Shown piece after piece: positions 24,208 to 36,956 of a stretch of 64,000 nt of DNA. The stretch lies in the NCBI GenBank assembly GCA_039583875.1, contig CM077158.1, forward strand, positions 120,835,900 through 120,899,899. Reading direction: 5' to 3'. Numbering within the stretch: the first letter of the stretch is position 1; each line of letters starts with the position of its first letter. The DNA is from Platanthera guangdongensis (lineage: Eukaryota > Streptophyta > Magnoliopsida > Asparagales > Orchidaceae). The notes under the pieces are model-generated. The model did not search any database. It was not told where the DNA came from and saw only the letters and a program-made list of their open reading frames with translations. Made by a program: the position numbers and the translations under genes.

Positions 24208-26147
24208 TGAAAGAACTAGTGCCTAAACACCTAGAGGGGGGGGGGGTGAATAGGTGCACTTACTCTTTTTAACTTTTAAGGTAGAAACATTGAATTACTA
24301 GACATGTTTATGCAATTCTCTACAGCAATTCAGCACATATAATCACAACAATCACAGAATAATTCACACACAGAGTACACACAGCTTTTATAGTGGTTCC
24401 CCAAGGTCTGGGTACATCCACTTTCCCCCTTCGCCTATCTAGTAGTGTACTAGATTCGGCCTAACTTCTCCACTACTCCTCAGATCCACAGATCTTGCAG
24501 CTCAGAACCCAAAACAGGTTCCTACAACTCAGAGTGATCCCACTCCTACAACTTAGGCACAAAGCCCTACCACTCAGTCTTCACCAAGACCTACACTCAG
24601 CCTTCAACAAGGCCTACACTCAGCCTTCAACAAGGCCTACACTCAGAGAGATGTATCTCCTACACTCAAATAAACAAGCCCTACCACTCAGCCTTTATAG
24701 ATATTGGCTTACAACTCAGATCCCTAAGGATCCTACAGAAAATAAAGAGTACAAAGATTAATAACAACAACACTGATTGAGAAAGATGAGTTGACTGGCT
24801 TCTTGATGAGTTCTTGAAGGAACTTTGTAGAGTTCAACCTCCCTTGGCTTTCTTCAAAGCTTCTTGAATTAGAACACAGTAGGGTTGAAACTCTTGTGCA
24901 GATGAACTTCAATCAACTGTCGACTTGAGAATCAGATCTCAATCTGAAACTTTCTTATCAGCCTGGTTCAATAGCTGTCTTCTTAGAAGGAGCTTTCTCT
25001 CTCCAACTTCTTAGATCTTCACTTGAAGGTCTTCTTCTTGTTGTGTTGTTATTCACTCCAATGAATCATGCAATCGATCCCCTTATGTTGAAGGAATAAG
25101 CCTTTATATATGCCTTCTTCATGGTGACCGGCTGATCCGGTTTCTAACGATATTCTGACAGCTCTGACAGTGGCAGTTGACCGGTTGAAATGGCAGCTGT
25201 CAAGTCATCCAGTCACTTCTTTAAAACTATGTGACTGTCTGAAAGTGTCGAGACAGACAGTCTTTATGTGTCGACACAAAGAGACTAAGTGTCGACACAA
25301 GTAGACTAAGTGTCGACACTAGCCTTCATGGTGTCGACACAACTCCTTGTGTTGTAGAAACTGCTTCTCGACACTGCTTCTTCAGAATATGTCGACACTG
25401 ATCCTGTGTGTCGACACAAGTCCTTCTCCTTCAATACTTAGTTGATTTCTGCTAAGTGTCGACACAACTCCTTTATGTCGACATATCTTCTTGTGTTGAT
25501 ACTTGCTAAGTGTCGACACATCTTCTTTGTGTCGACACATGTCTTCTATGTTGAAACTTTTGCTGAGTGTCGACACATCTCCTTTGTGTCGACACATTCT
25601 TCAGGTGTTGAGACTTTGCTGAGTGTCGACACAACTCCTTTGTGTCGACACATTCTTCATGTGTTGAGACTTTGCTGAGTGTCGACACATCTCCTTTGTG
25701 TCGACACTTGTACTTAAACTTTGTTGAAGTTTTGCTGAGTGTCGACACAGCCTCCTAATGTCGACACTTTTTCTGTCGATAAAGTTTCTCTTGGTGTCGA
25801 CACTGCTTCTAAGTGTCAACACTGATACTTTAGACAATTCTTCACTCTGTGTCGACACTGCCTGTATGTGTCGACACTTTGCTTCTGGTGTCGACTCTGC
25901 CTTCCTGGTGTCGACACAATTACTCCAAGTGTCGACACTGCTTCTCTAGGTGTTGACACAAGTCTTCTTAAGTGTCTACACTTTTCTTCTAGGTGTCGAC
26001 ACATGGACTTAGAAACTTTTCCTGCAAATCTGCAGTTACTTAACCTGCACAAAGAAACTCAAAGCACATCAAATACATCTTGATGTATATCATTGAGTAG
26101 GGTGAGGCTTCTTCAAATCAGGTACATATATTCCAATGTACCCAACA
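24208..26147 (-). repeat. 3' LTR of S
   Basis: 1940 bp. In element sense the U3 part (26000-25230) holds about 20 exact GTGTCGACAC palindromes plus single-mismatch copies. TATA-like TATATAAAGG lies near 25095. The R/U5 part contains GTGTAGG/GAGTGTAGG words and a run of 11 G (24236-24246). No gene is supported; the small frames are readings of the palindrome array. Confidence 0.92.
25240..26000. repeat. GTGTCGACAC palindrome array in the S 3' LTR
   Basis: About 20 exact copies of the 10-bp palindrome and several single-mismatch copies are spaced roughly 20-50 bp apart. Linkers are varied but share CTTCT/TTTGCTGA words. Chance expectation for the exact decamer in 64 kb is well under one. Confidence 0.9.
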
Positions 26148-26161
26148 ATCTCCCCCTATTT
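26148..26161 (-). other. Polypurine tract of S
   Basis: In element sense it reads AATAGGGGGAGATT directly before the 3' LTR (TGTTGGG), the expected plus-strand primer site. Confidence 0.8.
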
Positions 26162-26411
26162 GGAGAAGTCATAACCCTTAGTCAATGATATACACCATAC
26201 ATAACAAATTCTCAGTATGATGTAAAACAGTAATATATGACGGGGAAAAAAACTTAAACAGAATATGTATAAACAAATATCTCAGAACAATTAATGTAAT
26301 AGATGAACATATAATATTGTTCTTACAAATTCCATCATTTTCATTAGTCAAAAGTTTACATTGAATTTTAATACAAATGATTATAATTTGTAAACTAAAG
26401 AAAATGTTATC

Positions 26412-29225
26412 CTATTTCTGCTCTGGTTCATTGATTAAAATCCCCTTTCCAGATTGAATCTTTGCTTGAACTAGAGCTTCAGTGTCATCAGCAGCAGCAG
26501 GCTTCTTCCCTTTAAGATCTTTCTTTTTCAACTCTTCAGCCTTTATCTTCTGCCTTTCAAAATAATGATAAGGCTTGGGAAAATACATGCTAGGCTCCTG
26601 TACATTAGGAGGTAGCTTTCCCAGTTTAGCCTTACTTCTATATTGTACAATGGCCTCTTGCCTATTCTCATGCTTCCTCCACTCCAGGTTAGAATACCAC
26701 TTGCCTCTATCCTGGACATTGTCCTTAGCAGCCTTCCATGCAGTCAAGATGATATTCCTGGAAGTGGGGCTCCATTATTCAAAATCAGGCCTTAGTTCAG
26801 CTTGCTCTCTGAATTTTTTCTTAGACAATTGAGCCTCTTATTCCTTTAATAAGGCCTCCTGCTCTTTTAATATAGCCTCTGACACAGGCTGAACAACTTT
26901 CTCAATGATAATGTTCTGATTTCCCTCAGGAGGACTGTACATAGTCTGTATCTCTTGATGTATCATGTCAAAGTCTGGTGGAGGGTATATCACTTGAGCT
27001 ACTTCAGCCTGCTCTCCTCCAAAGTATGCAGGATTGATTCCAGACTCTACAACATTGTCATCATCACATAAGGTTGGATATCCAAGGGTGGCTCTGATGG
27101 AATTTGAAATTCATTTGGCATGATCAGAGCCTACCTTGACTAATACGCTCTCCCCCTTTATGACTTCTCTCTCAATGTGATCCCTAAGATCATCTTTCTG
27201 AAACCTAATCTGGGCATTCAGATAGTTAACTCCATCTTTATAAAAAGGTTTCAACCTTTGGAGCTTTTCAGTGATTAGCTTCTGTGAATCCTGGAGGGCA
27301 GAAGTAACAGTAGTGACACCTTCTTGTAATGCCTGATCAAATTCTGCCTTGGCTGTAGTCAGGGCTGCAGTATGGGCCGAAGCAAGATTCTTCATTTCAG
27401 TGACTATGACATTATGAGAAGCTGTGAAATTATCATTCATTCTTATTTAATTTTCTAGAACATATCCTTGCTTCACTGCCAGGTCATCAAGTTGTGTCTT
27501 TAGCTTCTCTTGATGTGTAGCCAGATAGACTACTGCATTTCCTCCCTTATGGAAGCAGTCAGTCATTTCTTTCTTGTTGAGATTCACTTCAAATCGGATA
27601 GATTTTATGTCTTGTGCAAGATTAAATTGAAGTGACTTATGTCCTTCATCCATGTACTTTTTTAGAGCTTGCCTTTGCTCATCCAGCTTAATCTATAAAG
27701 TCATCATCAGTGAACTTTAGTCAGTAGATGGGGCAGGCTGTGGAGCAATTGTCTGTAGGGCTTTCTTATAGTTCTGGCTCCTTCTTTTGAAGACTTGGAA
27801 CTTCCTCTTCTTGGCTCTAACACCCTCTTCATCTTCTGAAGCAGAAGTGCTAGCAATATCCACTCTGTCCTTAGGACTAGGTGGTAACTCCTTCTCAGTC
27901 CTTTGTGGTTCCTCAGACTCTTTCCTTGCAGTTTCCTCTACAGTCTCCACATGCTCCCCCTCAATATTTGCTTTCTCCCCCTCAACATCAGCTATTTCTT
28001 TCGCAAGGTCTGTTTGTACAAGATCAGGGAATAACTCCTCTAAGGTAAATTCTTGTTGAGAATGGGCAGGAGAATCTCTGATCTCATCAACCACTTTATC
28101 AGTAACATATGTGTCCTCCATGACAACATCTTATGGTTGAGTGTGTATCTGTGTTTGCTGATGAACATTAGGTAATGAATCAGACAAAACTTCATCCTCA
28201 ATAGGGAAATCTAATTGATTAATGTCAGTTATTACCTCTAGTATGGTTTGAGTAGCTTGTTCACTCTCTAGTGGAGTTGGCTCTTCCACAAGTAGAGGCT
28301 CCCCCTGGTGTGGATCCAGGTGAACTGGGCTTGCTGAGGGTAGCTCCCCCTGCCTCTGTACATCTTCTTGTCTTGCTGGTGACTGTCCAGCATTTCTTCC
28401 CTGTTCATCATCAGAACTAAACACTACTTGCTCTTCAGAGCTGCTGGAGGATTCTTGAGCCACAGTGGCTGTCTTATTCTTCTTCTTCTGGGGTGTGTCC
28501 TTTACTGGAGATGACAGTTCCTTTGTCAGCACTCTATCCCACCTAGAGAAAATTCTCAAATCCATTCTCCTCATGTGGTTAATCTTGGAACCTGCAGCCT
28601 GATTCATCACCTCAGGAACACTTCCAGCTAGGTATAGACTCAGTATTCTACCCAAATTGGGCTTCTTCATACTTTCTTTTATCTTCTCAAACACAACTGC
28701 AGAGCAATCAGTATTTAGTTTGAAGATAATCCTTGTCATCAAACTGAACATTTGGGCAGAAATTCTGTCATGTCCTCCAGGCTTGCTTATGATGACCTTA
28801 CTAACTATTTCAGACAAGAATTTTCCTTGGATGTTCATCCCTTTTCTGTTGAAGACAGATCCAATTTTCTGGTTTGAATCCAGTCCACACCATCTTAATG
28901 TCTCTCTAGTCTTAGAAGTAGATACATCTTCTTCCTCCTTTGTTCTTGGTAGTTGAAGTACCTTCCTTAGACTTTTTGGTGTGACCTTGACTTTGGTACC
29001 ATGAACTCTGGACTTAATCTTGAGTCCAGTAGCATCAAGTGATGCGGCACTCAAAAATTCAAGGACCTCCTTCTTCCAGATCTTGATTTGTTCTGAGACA
29101 AGGTATTCCAATCCAGTCTCGACAATTAGGGTTACCACACCTTTGATTTCGGGTTTCACGTCATCAAAGGCGTGTCGCACGAGCTCATATCCTTCATTAA
29201 TGTTTTCTTCAAGCTTGGGCGCCAT
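26412..29225 (-). pseudogene. Env-like accessory ORF of S (~940 codons, 7 stops, no frameshift)
   Basis: From ATG 29225-29223 (MAPKLEENINEGYEL; an in-frame ATG also exists at 29273) one frame continues to 26412, broken by about seven stops (28131, 27717, ~27696, 27447, 27111, ~26846, ~26774) but never shifted. The N-terminal ~240 residues resemble the putative plant-transposon/env-like domain of SIRE-type elements (VLEFLSAASLD, then TPKSLRKVLQLP). An acidic Ser/Glu/Pro-rich stretch (residues ~265-470) with a basic patch (RAKKRKFQVFKRR) follows, then a long helical, coiled-coil-like part. I see no clear signal peptide or membrane segment, so an envelope role is not supported; the basic patch could be nuclear targeting. 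Function unknown. Confidence 0.75.
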
Positions 29226-29259
29226 TAGGGTTTGAAGAAATTTTGAACTTAGAGAAGAG

Positions 29260-29690
29260 AAATGTCGACACACAAGTTTGGTCTCGAAACTTTGGTGACC
29301 GTGTCGACAAACAATGGCGAAAAACTATTTATACCTTTCTAGAATCGAAGGTGAAAAGGCGCGTCAAAATACTTAAATTGTGTCGATACTGTTGAAAAGT
29401 GTAGAAACTTACTGCTAATGTCTAGACAACTATGTGTCGACACAAGTATAGTCGACAGAATATATGTGTCGACACCACTCAGCTCGACACTTAGTCGAGA
29501 CTCTACTAGTCTAATTCTGTGTAAATCCTAAGTGTCGACACCACCCAGGATGTGTCGACACCTACCCTCATGTGTCGACACTAATTCTCTGAAGTGTCGA
29601 AACAGACTTCCTCGATGTGTCGACACCATTTCTCTGAAATGTCGACACCACTACTCTGTGTCGACACATACAACTCTGTGTGTTGACACC
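29260..29690. repeat. GTGTCGACAC array between pol and the env-like ORF of S
   Basis: About seven exact palindromes and several near copies lie in the ~430 bp between the end of RNase H and the env-like start. It is the same word as in both LTRs, but the linkers differ, so it is not simply a copied LTR piece. Confidence 0.85.
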
Positions 29691-29718
29691 ATTTTACTTG
29701 GCCAATATTTTTTGTAAA

Positions 29719-32700
29719 CTATTCCAAGTTTATCATCCCTAATTCAATTTTAAATTTATTGAATTTGGTTTCATCTAAGGGCTTAGTAAACATATTAGCT
29801 AGCTGATTATCTGTATTAATATACTCTAGTGAAATATCTCCTTTTTCCACATGTTCTCTTAGAAAATGGTATTTTATTTCTATGTGCTTAGTCCTACTAT
29901 GGGAGAAAGGATTATTTGCAATATAAATAGCACTTGTAGAATCACAAAATAAAGGTGTTCTACTTACTTGAATACCATAATCTTCTAGCTGGTGTTGTAT
30001 CCATAGTAGTTGTGCACAGCATCTTCCTGTAGCAACATACTCTGACTCAGCTGTGGCGATAGCCACACTGGTCTGCTTCTTGCTACTCCAAGACACCAGC
30101 CTTCCACCTAGAAATTGACAGGTACCTGTGGTACTCTTTCTATCTTCCTTGCAGCCTGCAAATTCTGCATCTGAATAACCTGTCAGTTCAAAATCTCCAT
30201 TCCTAGGGTACTAAAGGCCTAGATAAGGAGTGCCCTTAAGATATCTCAAAATTCTTTTGACTGCTGTCAAATGAGATTCTTTAGGGCAAGCTTGGTACCT
30301 AGCACAGATACATGTAGCATACATGATATCTGGTCTCATTGCAGTCAAATATAGTAGCGAGCCAACTATCCCTCTATACAAAGTTTCATCTATAGGTTTC
30401 CCTGCATCATCTTTGCATAAAGATATTGTTGACCCCATAGGAGTTTTCATGGTAGTGGATGTGTCCATACCATACTTCCTTATCAATTCTAGGGTGAACT
30501 TAGACTGACATATGGATAAACCATGCTCAGTCTGTCTAACTTGGAGACCCAAGAAGAACTTAAGTTCCCCCATACTGCTCATTTCAAATTGTCCTTGCAT
30601 TAGTTTTGCAAACTTTTTGCAAAGACTACTTTCTGTAGACCCAAATATTATGTCATCTACATATATTTGGACTAATATAATCTTGCCTCTAGATTCCCTA
30701 AGGAATAGAGTCTTTTCTATTTTCCCCTTGTGACTTTATTCTCAATGAGGAAACTAGACAGGGTTTCATACCAAGCCCTAGGGGCTTATTTTAACCCATA
30801 CAAAGCCTTCCTAAGTCTATAAATATAATTATGTTTAGTAGAATCAACAAAACCTGATGGCTGTTCTACATAGACTTCTTCCTTTAGATTTTCATTCAGA
30901 AAAGCTGACTTAACATCCATTTGGTATACCTTGAACCCTTGAAATGTTGCATAGGCAAGGAACATCCTTATTTCTTCAAGTCTTGCTACTGGAGAAAAGG
31001 TTTGATCAAAATCAATACCTTCTTCCTGCCTATATCTTTTTGCAACCAGTCTAGCTTTGTTCTTTATAATAACTCCATTCTCATCCAACTTGTTCCTAAA
31101 GATCCACTTAGTTCCAATTATGTTGTGATCCTTTGGTTTAGGAACTAGCTCCCAGACTTTGCATCATTTGAACTGGTTCAGCTCCTCTTGCATGGCCTCA
31201 ATCCAATGAGTGTCTAGGATGGCTTCTTCAAATTTCATTGGCTCTACCTGGGATAGAAAGCTGGAGTAGAGTACTAAACTTAGATTTCTGCTCCTTGTTT
31301 GTACCCCTTGTCTGAGATCTCTAATAATTTGATTGGCTGGATGATCTTTTAAATGTCTATTTGCTGGAGGCATCCTGTCTTATGGTTGTACACCTTCAGC
31401 TTCTTCATTCAGCAGCTCCTCTTGGTCTTCTTCAGCAACAGGAATATCTTGTACTCCCCCTGGACAGCAACCACTATCATCCACTTGCTAACTTGCAGTA
31501 GTACCTTCTTCAATAGTAAGCTTGTCCATCTTTTCATTCACACCTATAGAGCTACAAACACTTCTAGGCATTTCATTGTTAATGAGTCAAGCTTCATCAA
31601 AGACTACATGAAATGACTCTTCTACAACTTGAGTAGTCAAGTTGTAGACCCTATAAGTCTTACTGTTATTGTTGTACCCAACAAAGATCCCCTCTTGGGA
31701 TTTGGCAGCAAACTTGGTTATATAAGACTTACCATTGTAAAGTATATAGCATTTACAACCAAAGATCCTGAAATAGGATAGATTTGCTTTTCTGCCCTTC
31801 ACAATCTCATAGGGGGTCTTTTTGTGGCTCTTGGTGATAGTAGCCCTATTGATTACATAACATGCAGTATTAACTGCCTCAGCCCAGAAATGTTCTGGCA
31901 GATTTGTGTCACTCAACAGGGTTCTACCATCCTCTATCAAGGTTCTATTTTTCCTCTCAGCAATACCATTTTGCTGAGGTGTTCTTGGTGAGGAAAATTC
32001 CTGAAATATCCCAAACTCTTCACATAGCTTTGTCATACTATCAGACTGGAATTCAGTATCATGGTCACTTCTTATTTTGACCACTATACTATCTAACTCA
32101 TTCTGAATTTGTTTGACAAAACTATTAAAGATACTAGGAGTTTCAGATTTTTTCCTTAGGAAGAATACCCAGGAAAACCTTGAATAATCATCTACAACCA
32201 CAAATGTGTAGACCTTCCTACCTAGGCTGTGAACTGGCATAGGACCAAAAAGATCCATATGCAAGAGGTATAGGCACCTCACAGCATCTTTGTTCTCAAT
32301 GCTATTAAAGGTGGATCTGGTCTGCTTGCCCTTTTGACAAGCTGAGCATATCTCATCCTTAATACAATTAACCTGAGGACCATTCCTCACTAACTCTTTG
32401 CTAAAGAGTTGGCCAATTGTATTATAGTTAAGATGAGTCAGCCTCTTGTGCCATTTTACACAATGTGAGACTTTCTCATCAGCTACAAGACAAATATGAG
32501 AAACAAAGTTCTCACACATAATGTTTAGACAATAGACATTTCTCTTCCTATATCTTGTCAGAATGATCTTTTGATCACTTGACCTACTGATATGACAACC
32601 ATCCTTGACAAATGAGATGTCATATCCTAAATCACTTAGCTGACTTATGCTAATGAGGTTATGTTTCAAACCCTTTACATAAGCCACTTGATTAATTGTA

Positions 32701-33100
32701 ATAAGGTTGCTAGAAATGTTACCAAAACCTTTGATGATTCCTTTTTTTGAACCATCAAAGGTAACCTTAGGACCATCCTTGATTGGTGTATAGTCCTTCA
32801 GCAATCCCGTAGTTCCAGTCATGTTCCTGGAACATCCACTGTCCAAGTACCATATAGGGGCATGGCCACTTGGACTCACCTGCAAAACAGATTACTTAAC
32901 CTTAGAACCCAAATAATTCTTGGGTCCTTGGTGCAAATTAGTCTGACTCTTAACAAAACTACCTGTAGCTTTTCTAGCAGGCAGTTTGCTACTCACCTTG
33001 ACACTTGAATTATGCCAACAATTTATGGCAAAGTGGCCTACCTTGCCACAACACCATCACTCAAATCTGTTGTACCTTTGTTTAGGTACAACCCTAATTG
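29719..33100 (-). pseudogene. pol of S: protease, integrase, RT, RNase H
   Basis: Recognisable parts in order are a second zinc knuckle (WCCGKVGHFAINC, ~33040) whose first Cys position is now TGA, protease (WYLDSGCSRNMTG, ~32850), GAG-pre-integrase (~32430-32320), and integrase with HMDLFGP (~32255), SDHDTEF (~32060; Asp replaces a usual Gly) and GIAERKNRT (~31955). RT follows ([16 protein letters not shown], ~31040; YVDDIIFG, ~30655), then RNase H (GYSDAEFAG, ~30170; AESEYVA, ~30045) ending at 29719. Breaks: several in-frame stops (31587, 31374, 31164, 30786, 30211) and at least one shift near 30725. Some stops look like C-to-T changes in Gln or Arg codons. Confidence 0.9.
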
Positions 33101-33106
33101 TTTTAT

Positions 33107-34930
33107 CTACAGCAGGCTCCTTGTTGAGTACTGGGCTTTGCCCTTAGACTTGGACCTAACTGTCCAGGCAGGTTTTGTAAACCCCAATCCAGTTTTACCC
33201 TTATGAGGTACAAACTCATCTATCAAAGGTACAACAGATTTTGGTTTTGAAAACCTTGCTACAATATCTCTCTCCTTCTGAAGACTAATCTCCAGATTTC
33301 TAATTTGATCATATTTAAATGTAATAGTCCCCATCTGAATAACTGTAATATTCTTCAGTCTGGCTATTTCATTTAATTTCTGATCAAGCAACTTGTCAAA
33401 AACTGTTGCAGCCACTTTAAGACTGGCAATCTCCTTAGCCTGAGTTTTGGCCAAGAGTTTGCTTTTCTTCAAAGCCTGCAACAATACTCTATATTCATCG
33501 ATCAACTGATGAATGTCTCCTTCAGATTCAGATCCACTCACATCACTTGATGATGATGTATCTGACTCTGATCCAGCACTAGAAATTGAACTTGAAGAAC
33601 AATTTTGTACCTGACTTGGTCCAGGCTGATCCAGGATTTTGTCTCCTTCTGATAAGGCCATCAGTCCCTTGCACTGATTGTCCTCATGCTCATATATTGA
33701 GTTCACTAGCTGCATGAACTCATTTTCTTCTTCTTCAGCAAACAAGCCAATATAGGCTTCAGCTTCTGAATCTGTTTCTGAAGATGACATATCAGTCAGA
33801 CTTTTATCCTTCTTGGCAACAAAGAACCTTTCCTTTTTGCCCTTAACCTGAGTCTTCTTCTTGTCAGTGGACTCTTTCCTCTTTTCTGGACAATCAGCTA
33901 TTACATGTCCTTGTCTATTGCAGCAATAACATACTATCTTTGAGGATGTAGTTTTACTTGACTTGGACTTTCTCCTGTCATTTCTTGATGACTTCCTGTT
34001 CTGATAATAGTCATCTTTTGTGTGTGAAGTGGATAGCTTGGACCTCCACTGCTTCTTCTTTAGAAACTTCTAAAAGTGCCTAGTAAATGCAGCAAAGTCT
34101 TCATCACTTTCACTGCTTTCTGACTTCTTACTATCTAAAGTATCTGTCTCAGCCTCAGCAACTTTTTGAGGTGGAGATGGAGACTTGCATTTATATTTCC
34201 TAGTGGCTTCAGTCTTGAAGGCCACAGCTCTTTCCTTGTGCTCAACTCTTGTAGTATTCTCTTCCTCCTTTCTAACCATCAACTACATCTCATAAGATAA
34301 CAGTTTTCCAAACAAGGTTGGAGGAGGAATGTCTGCTAATTTGGCCATTTCTCTAATGGCACATATCTTGGTATCCCAGTCTTTTGTCAGGGATCTCAAG
34401 AACTTATCATTCAATTCATAATTGCTGAACTCTCTTCCATAGGACATCAATTCATTGACTATCCTATAGAATTTCTTGTAGTATTCAGTTATGCTATCAG
34501 ACCTGCCTTGTCTGAAGCTTTCATACTCTTGATTTAATAAAGACTTCCTGTCTTGTCTTAACTCTTCTGATCCCTCCATATAGACTATCAGTGTATCCCA
34601 CATTTCTTTTGATGTTTTACAATGAATCAGATTCTGAAATGTGGCATCATCAATTGCACTTACAATAATATTTTGGGCCCTCTTGTCCATAGTGGCCAGA
34701 ATTATTTCATCCTTGGTCATTTCTGAATAGTCTTTGGGAGTTCTCTGACTGGCATCTAGAATAGATACTTTCATTGGCACATATGGCCCTTCTTTGACTG
34801 TAATGTAAATTCTTGGGTCAGAGGCTTCCATAAAAAGTCTAACCCTTTCTTTCCAAATGCCAAAGATCTTCTTTCTACAGATTGACAACTTCATGGATCC
34901 TAGCTCTTTGTGATTCTCAGTTGAATCCAT
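33107..34930 (-). pseudogene. gag of S
   Basis: ATG at 34930 opens a Copia Gag (KEMWDTLIVYMEGSEELRQ, YYKKFYRIVNELMSYG). Stops at 34283 and 34070 interrupt it, but the same frame continues through a zinc knuckle (CYCCNRQGHVIADC, ~33945-33905), a Ser/Asp/Glu-rich acidic stretch and a coiled-coil-like region (~33500-33250) to 33107. A shift near 33125 separates it from pol. The long tail after the knuckle is characteristic of SIRE-type Gag. Confidence 0.85.
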
Positions 34931-35005
34931 TTTCTTGATTCTTGATTATATTGATTCTGCCTATAGGATCTTTACTCAGAGTGTTATGTCCTTTTTTTTG
35001 AGAAC

Positions 35006-35020
35006 CTCCCTCTGATACCA
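35006..35020 (-). other. Primer binding site of S
   Basis: Minus strand TGGTATCAGAGGGAG lies two bases inside the 5' LTR end; tRNA-Met type. Confidence 0.85.
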
Positions 35021-35022
35021 CT

Positions 35023-36951
35023 TGAAAGAACTAGTGCCTAAATACCTAGAGGGGGGGGGTGAATAGGTGCACTTACTCTTTTTAACTTTTAAGGCAGAAA
35101 CACTGAATTACTAGACCTGTTTATGGAATTCTCTACAGCAATTCAGCACATATAATCACAGAATAAATCACACACAGAGTACACACAGCTTTTATAGTGG
35201 TTCCCCAAGGTCTGGGTACATCCACTTTCCCCCTTCGCCTATCTAGTAGTGTACTAGATTCGGCATAACTTCTCCACTACTCCTCAGATCCACAGATCTT
35301 ATAGCTCAGAACCCAAAACAGGTTCCTACAACTTAGAGTTATCTCACTCCTACAACTCAGGCACAAAGCCCTATCACTTAGTCTTCACCAAGACCTACAC
35401 TCAGCCTTCAACAAGGCCTACACTCAGCCTTCAACAAGGCCTACACTCAGAGAGATGTATCTCCTACACTCAGGCAAACAAGCCCTACCACTCAGCCTTT
35501 ATAGATATAGGCTTAGAACTCAGATCCCTAAGGATCCTACAGAAAATAAAGAGTACAAAGATTAATAACCACAACTCTGATTGAGAAAGATGAGTTGACT
35601 GGCTTCTTGATGAGTTCTTGAAGGAACTTTGCAGAGATCAACCTCCATTGGCTTTCTTTAAAGCTTCTTAAATTAGAACACAGTAGGGTTGAAACTCTTA
35701 TGCAGATGAACTTCAATCAACTGCTGACTTGAGAATCAGATCTCAATCTCGTTCAATAGCTGTCTTATTAGAAGGAGCTTTCTCTCTCCAACTTCTTAGA
35801 TCTTCATTTGAAGGTCTTCTTCTTGTTGTGTTGTTATTCACTCCAATGAATCATGCAATCGATCCCCTTCTGTTGAAGGAATAAGACTTTATATAAGCCT
35901 TCTTCATGGTTACCAGCTCATCCGATTTCTAACGATCTTCTGACAGCTCTGACAGTGGCAGTTGACCGGTTGAAATGGCAGCTGTCAAGTCATCCAGTCA
36001 CTTCTTGAAAACTCTGTCACTATCTGAAAGTGTCGAGACACACAGTCTATATGTGTCGACACAAAGAGACAAATTGTCGACACAAGTAGACTAAGTGTCG
36101 ACACTAGCCTTCATGGTGTCGACACAACTCCTTGTGTTGTAGAAACTGCTTCTCGACACTGCTTCTTCAGAATGTGTCGACATTGATCCTGTCTGTCGAC
36201 ACAAGTCCTTCTCCTTCAATACTTAGTTGATTTCTGCTAAGTGTCGACACAACTCATTTGTGTCGACACATCTTCTTGTGTTGATACTTGCTAAGTGTCG
36301 ACACATCTTCGTTGTGTCGACGCATGCCTTCTGTGTTGAAACTTTTGCTGAGTGTCGACACATCTCCTTTGTGTCGACACATTCTTCAGGTGTTGAGACT
36401 TTGCTGAGTGTCGAAACAACTCCTTTGTGTCGACAAATTATTCATGTGTTGAGACTTTGCTGAGTGTCGACACATCTCCTTTGTGTCGACACTTGTACTT
36501 AAACTTTGTTGAAGTTTTGCTGAGTGTCGACACAACGTCCTAGTGTCGACACTTTTGCTGTCGACAAAGTTTCTCTGGGTGTCGACACTGCTTCTAAGTG
36601 TCGACACTGCTTCTATGTGTCAACACTGATACTTTAGGCAATTCTTCACTCTGTGTCGACACTGCCGGTATGTGTCGACAGTTTGCTTCTGGTGTCGACT
36701 CTGCCTTCCTGGTGTCGACATAGTTACTCCAAGTGTCGACACTGCTTCTCTAGGTGTCGACACAAGTCTTCTTAAGTGTCGACACTTTTCTTCTAGGTGT
36801 CGACACATGGACTTAGAAACTTTTCCTGCAAACCTGCAGTTACTTAACCTGCACAAAGAAACTCAAAGCACATCAAACACATCTTGATGTATATCATTGA
36901 GTAGGGTGAGGCTTCTTCAAATCAGGTACATATATTCCAATGTACCCAACA
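35023..36951 (-). repeat. 5' LTR of S
   Basis: 1929 bp, near-identical to the left LTR with small indels; scattered CpG-type differences suggest moderate age. GGGTA (36952-36956) follows. The U3 again carries the GTGTCGACAC array (36020-36810). Confidence 0.92.
36020..36810. repeat. GTGTCGACAC palindrome array in the S 5' LTR
   Basis: Same arrangement as the left LTR, with roughly 20 exact copies. Some copies mutated in one LTR are intact in the other, so the array was dense when S inserted. Confidence 0.88.
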
Positions 36952-36956
36952 GGGTA

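Larger units (their letters stand above)
24208..36951 (-). mobile_element. Element S: SIRE/Maximus-like Copia with an env-like frame
   Basis: A full-length 12744-bp element. The LTRs are 24208-26147 and 35023-36951 (1940 and 1929 bp), starting TGTTGGGTAC and ending TTCTTTCA in element sense. A PBS is next to the right LTR and a PPT next to the left. GGGTA flanks both ends (24203-24207 and 36952-36956). The order is gag, protease-integrase-RT-RNaseH, a spacer of GTGTCGACAC palindromes, then a long extra frame. The large size and the extra 3' frame are typical of the SIRE/Maximus group. Stops and a few shifts disable it. Confidence 0.93.

Noticed and set aside
25240..26000. CRISPR-like array
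   Set aside because: The repeat is only 10 bp, the spacing is irregular, it lies in a plant LTR, and there are no cas genes.
25382..26083. MCRHKGDVSTLSK-type and VSTH-type repeat proteins
   Set aside because: They are translations of the GTGTCGACAC array in the S LTR; the same words give similar peptides on both strands because the motif is a palindrome.
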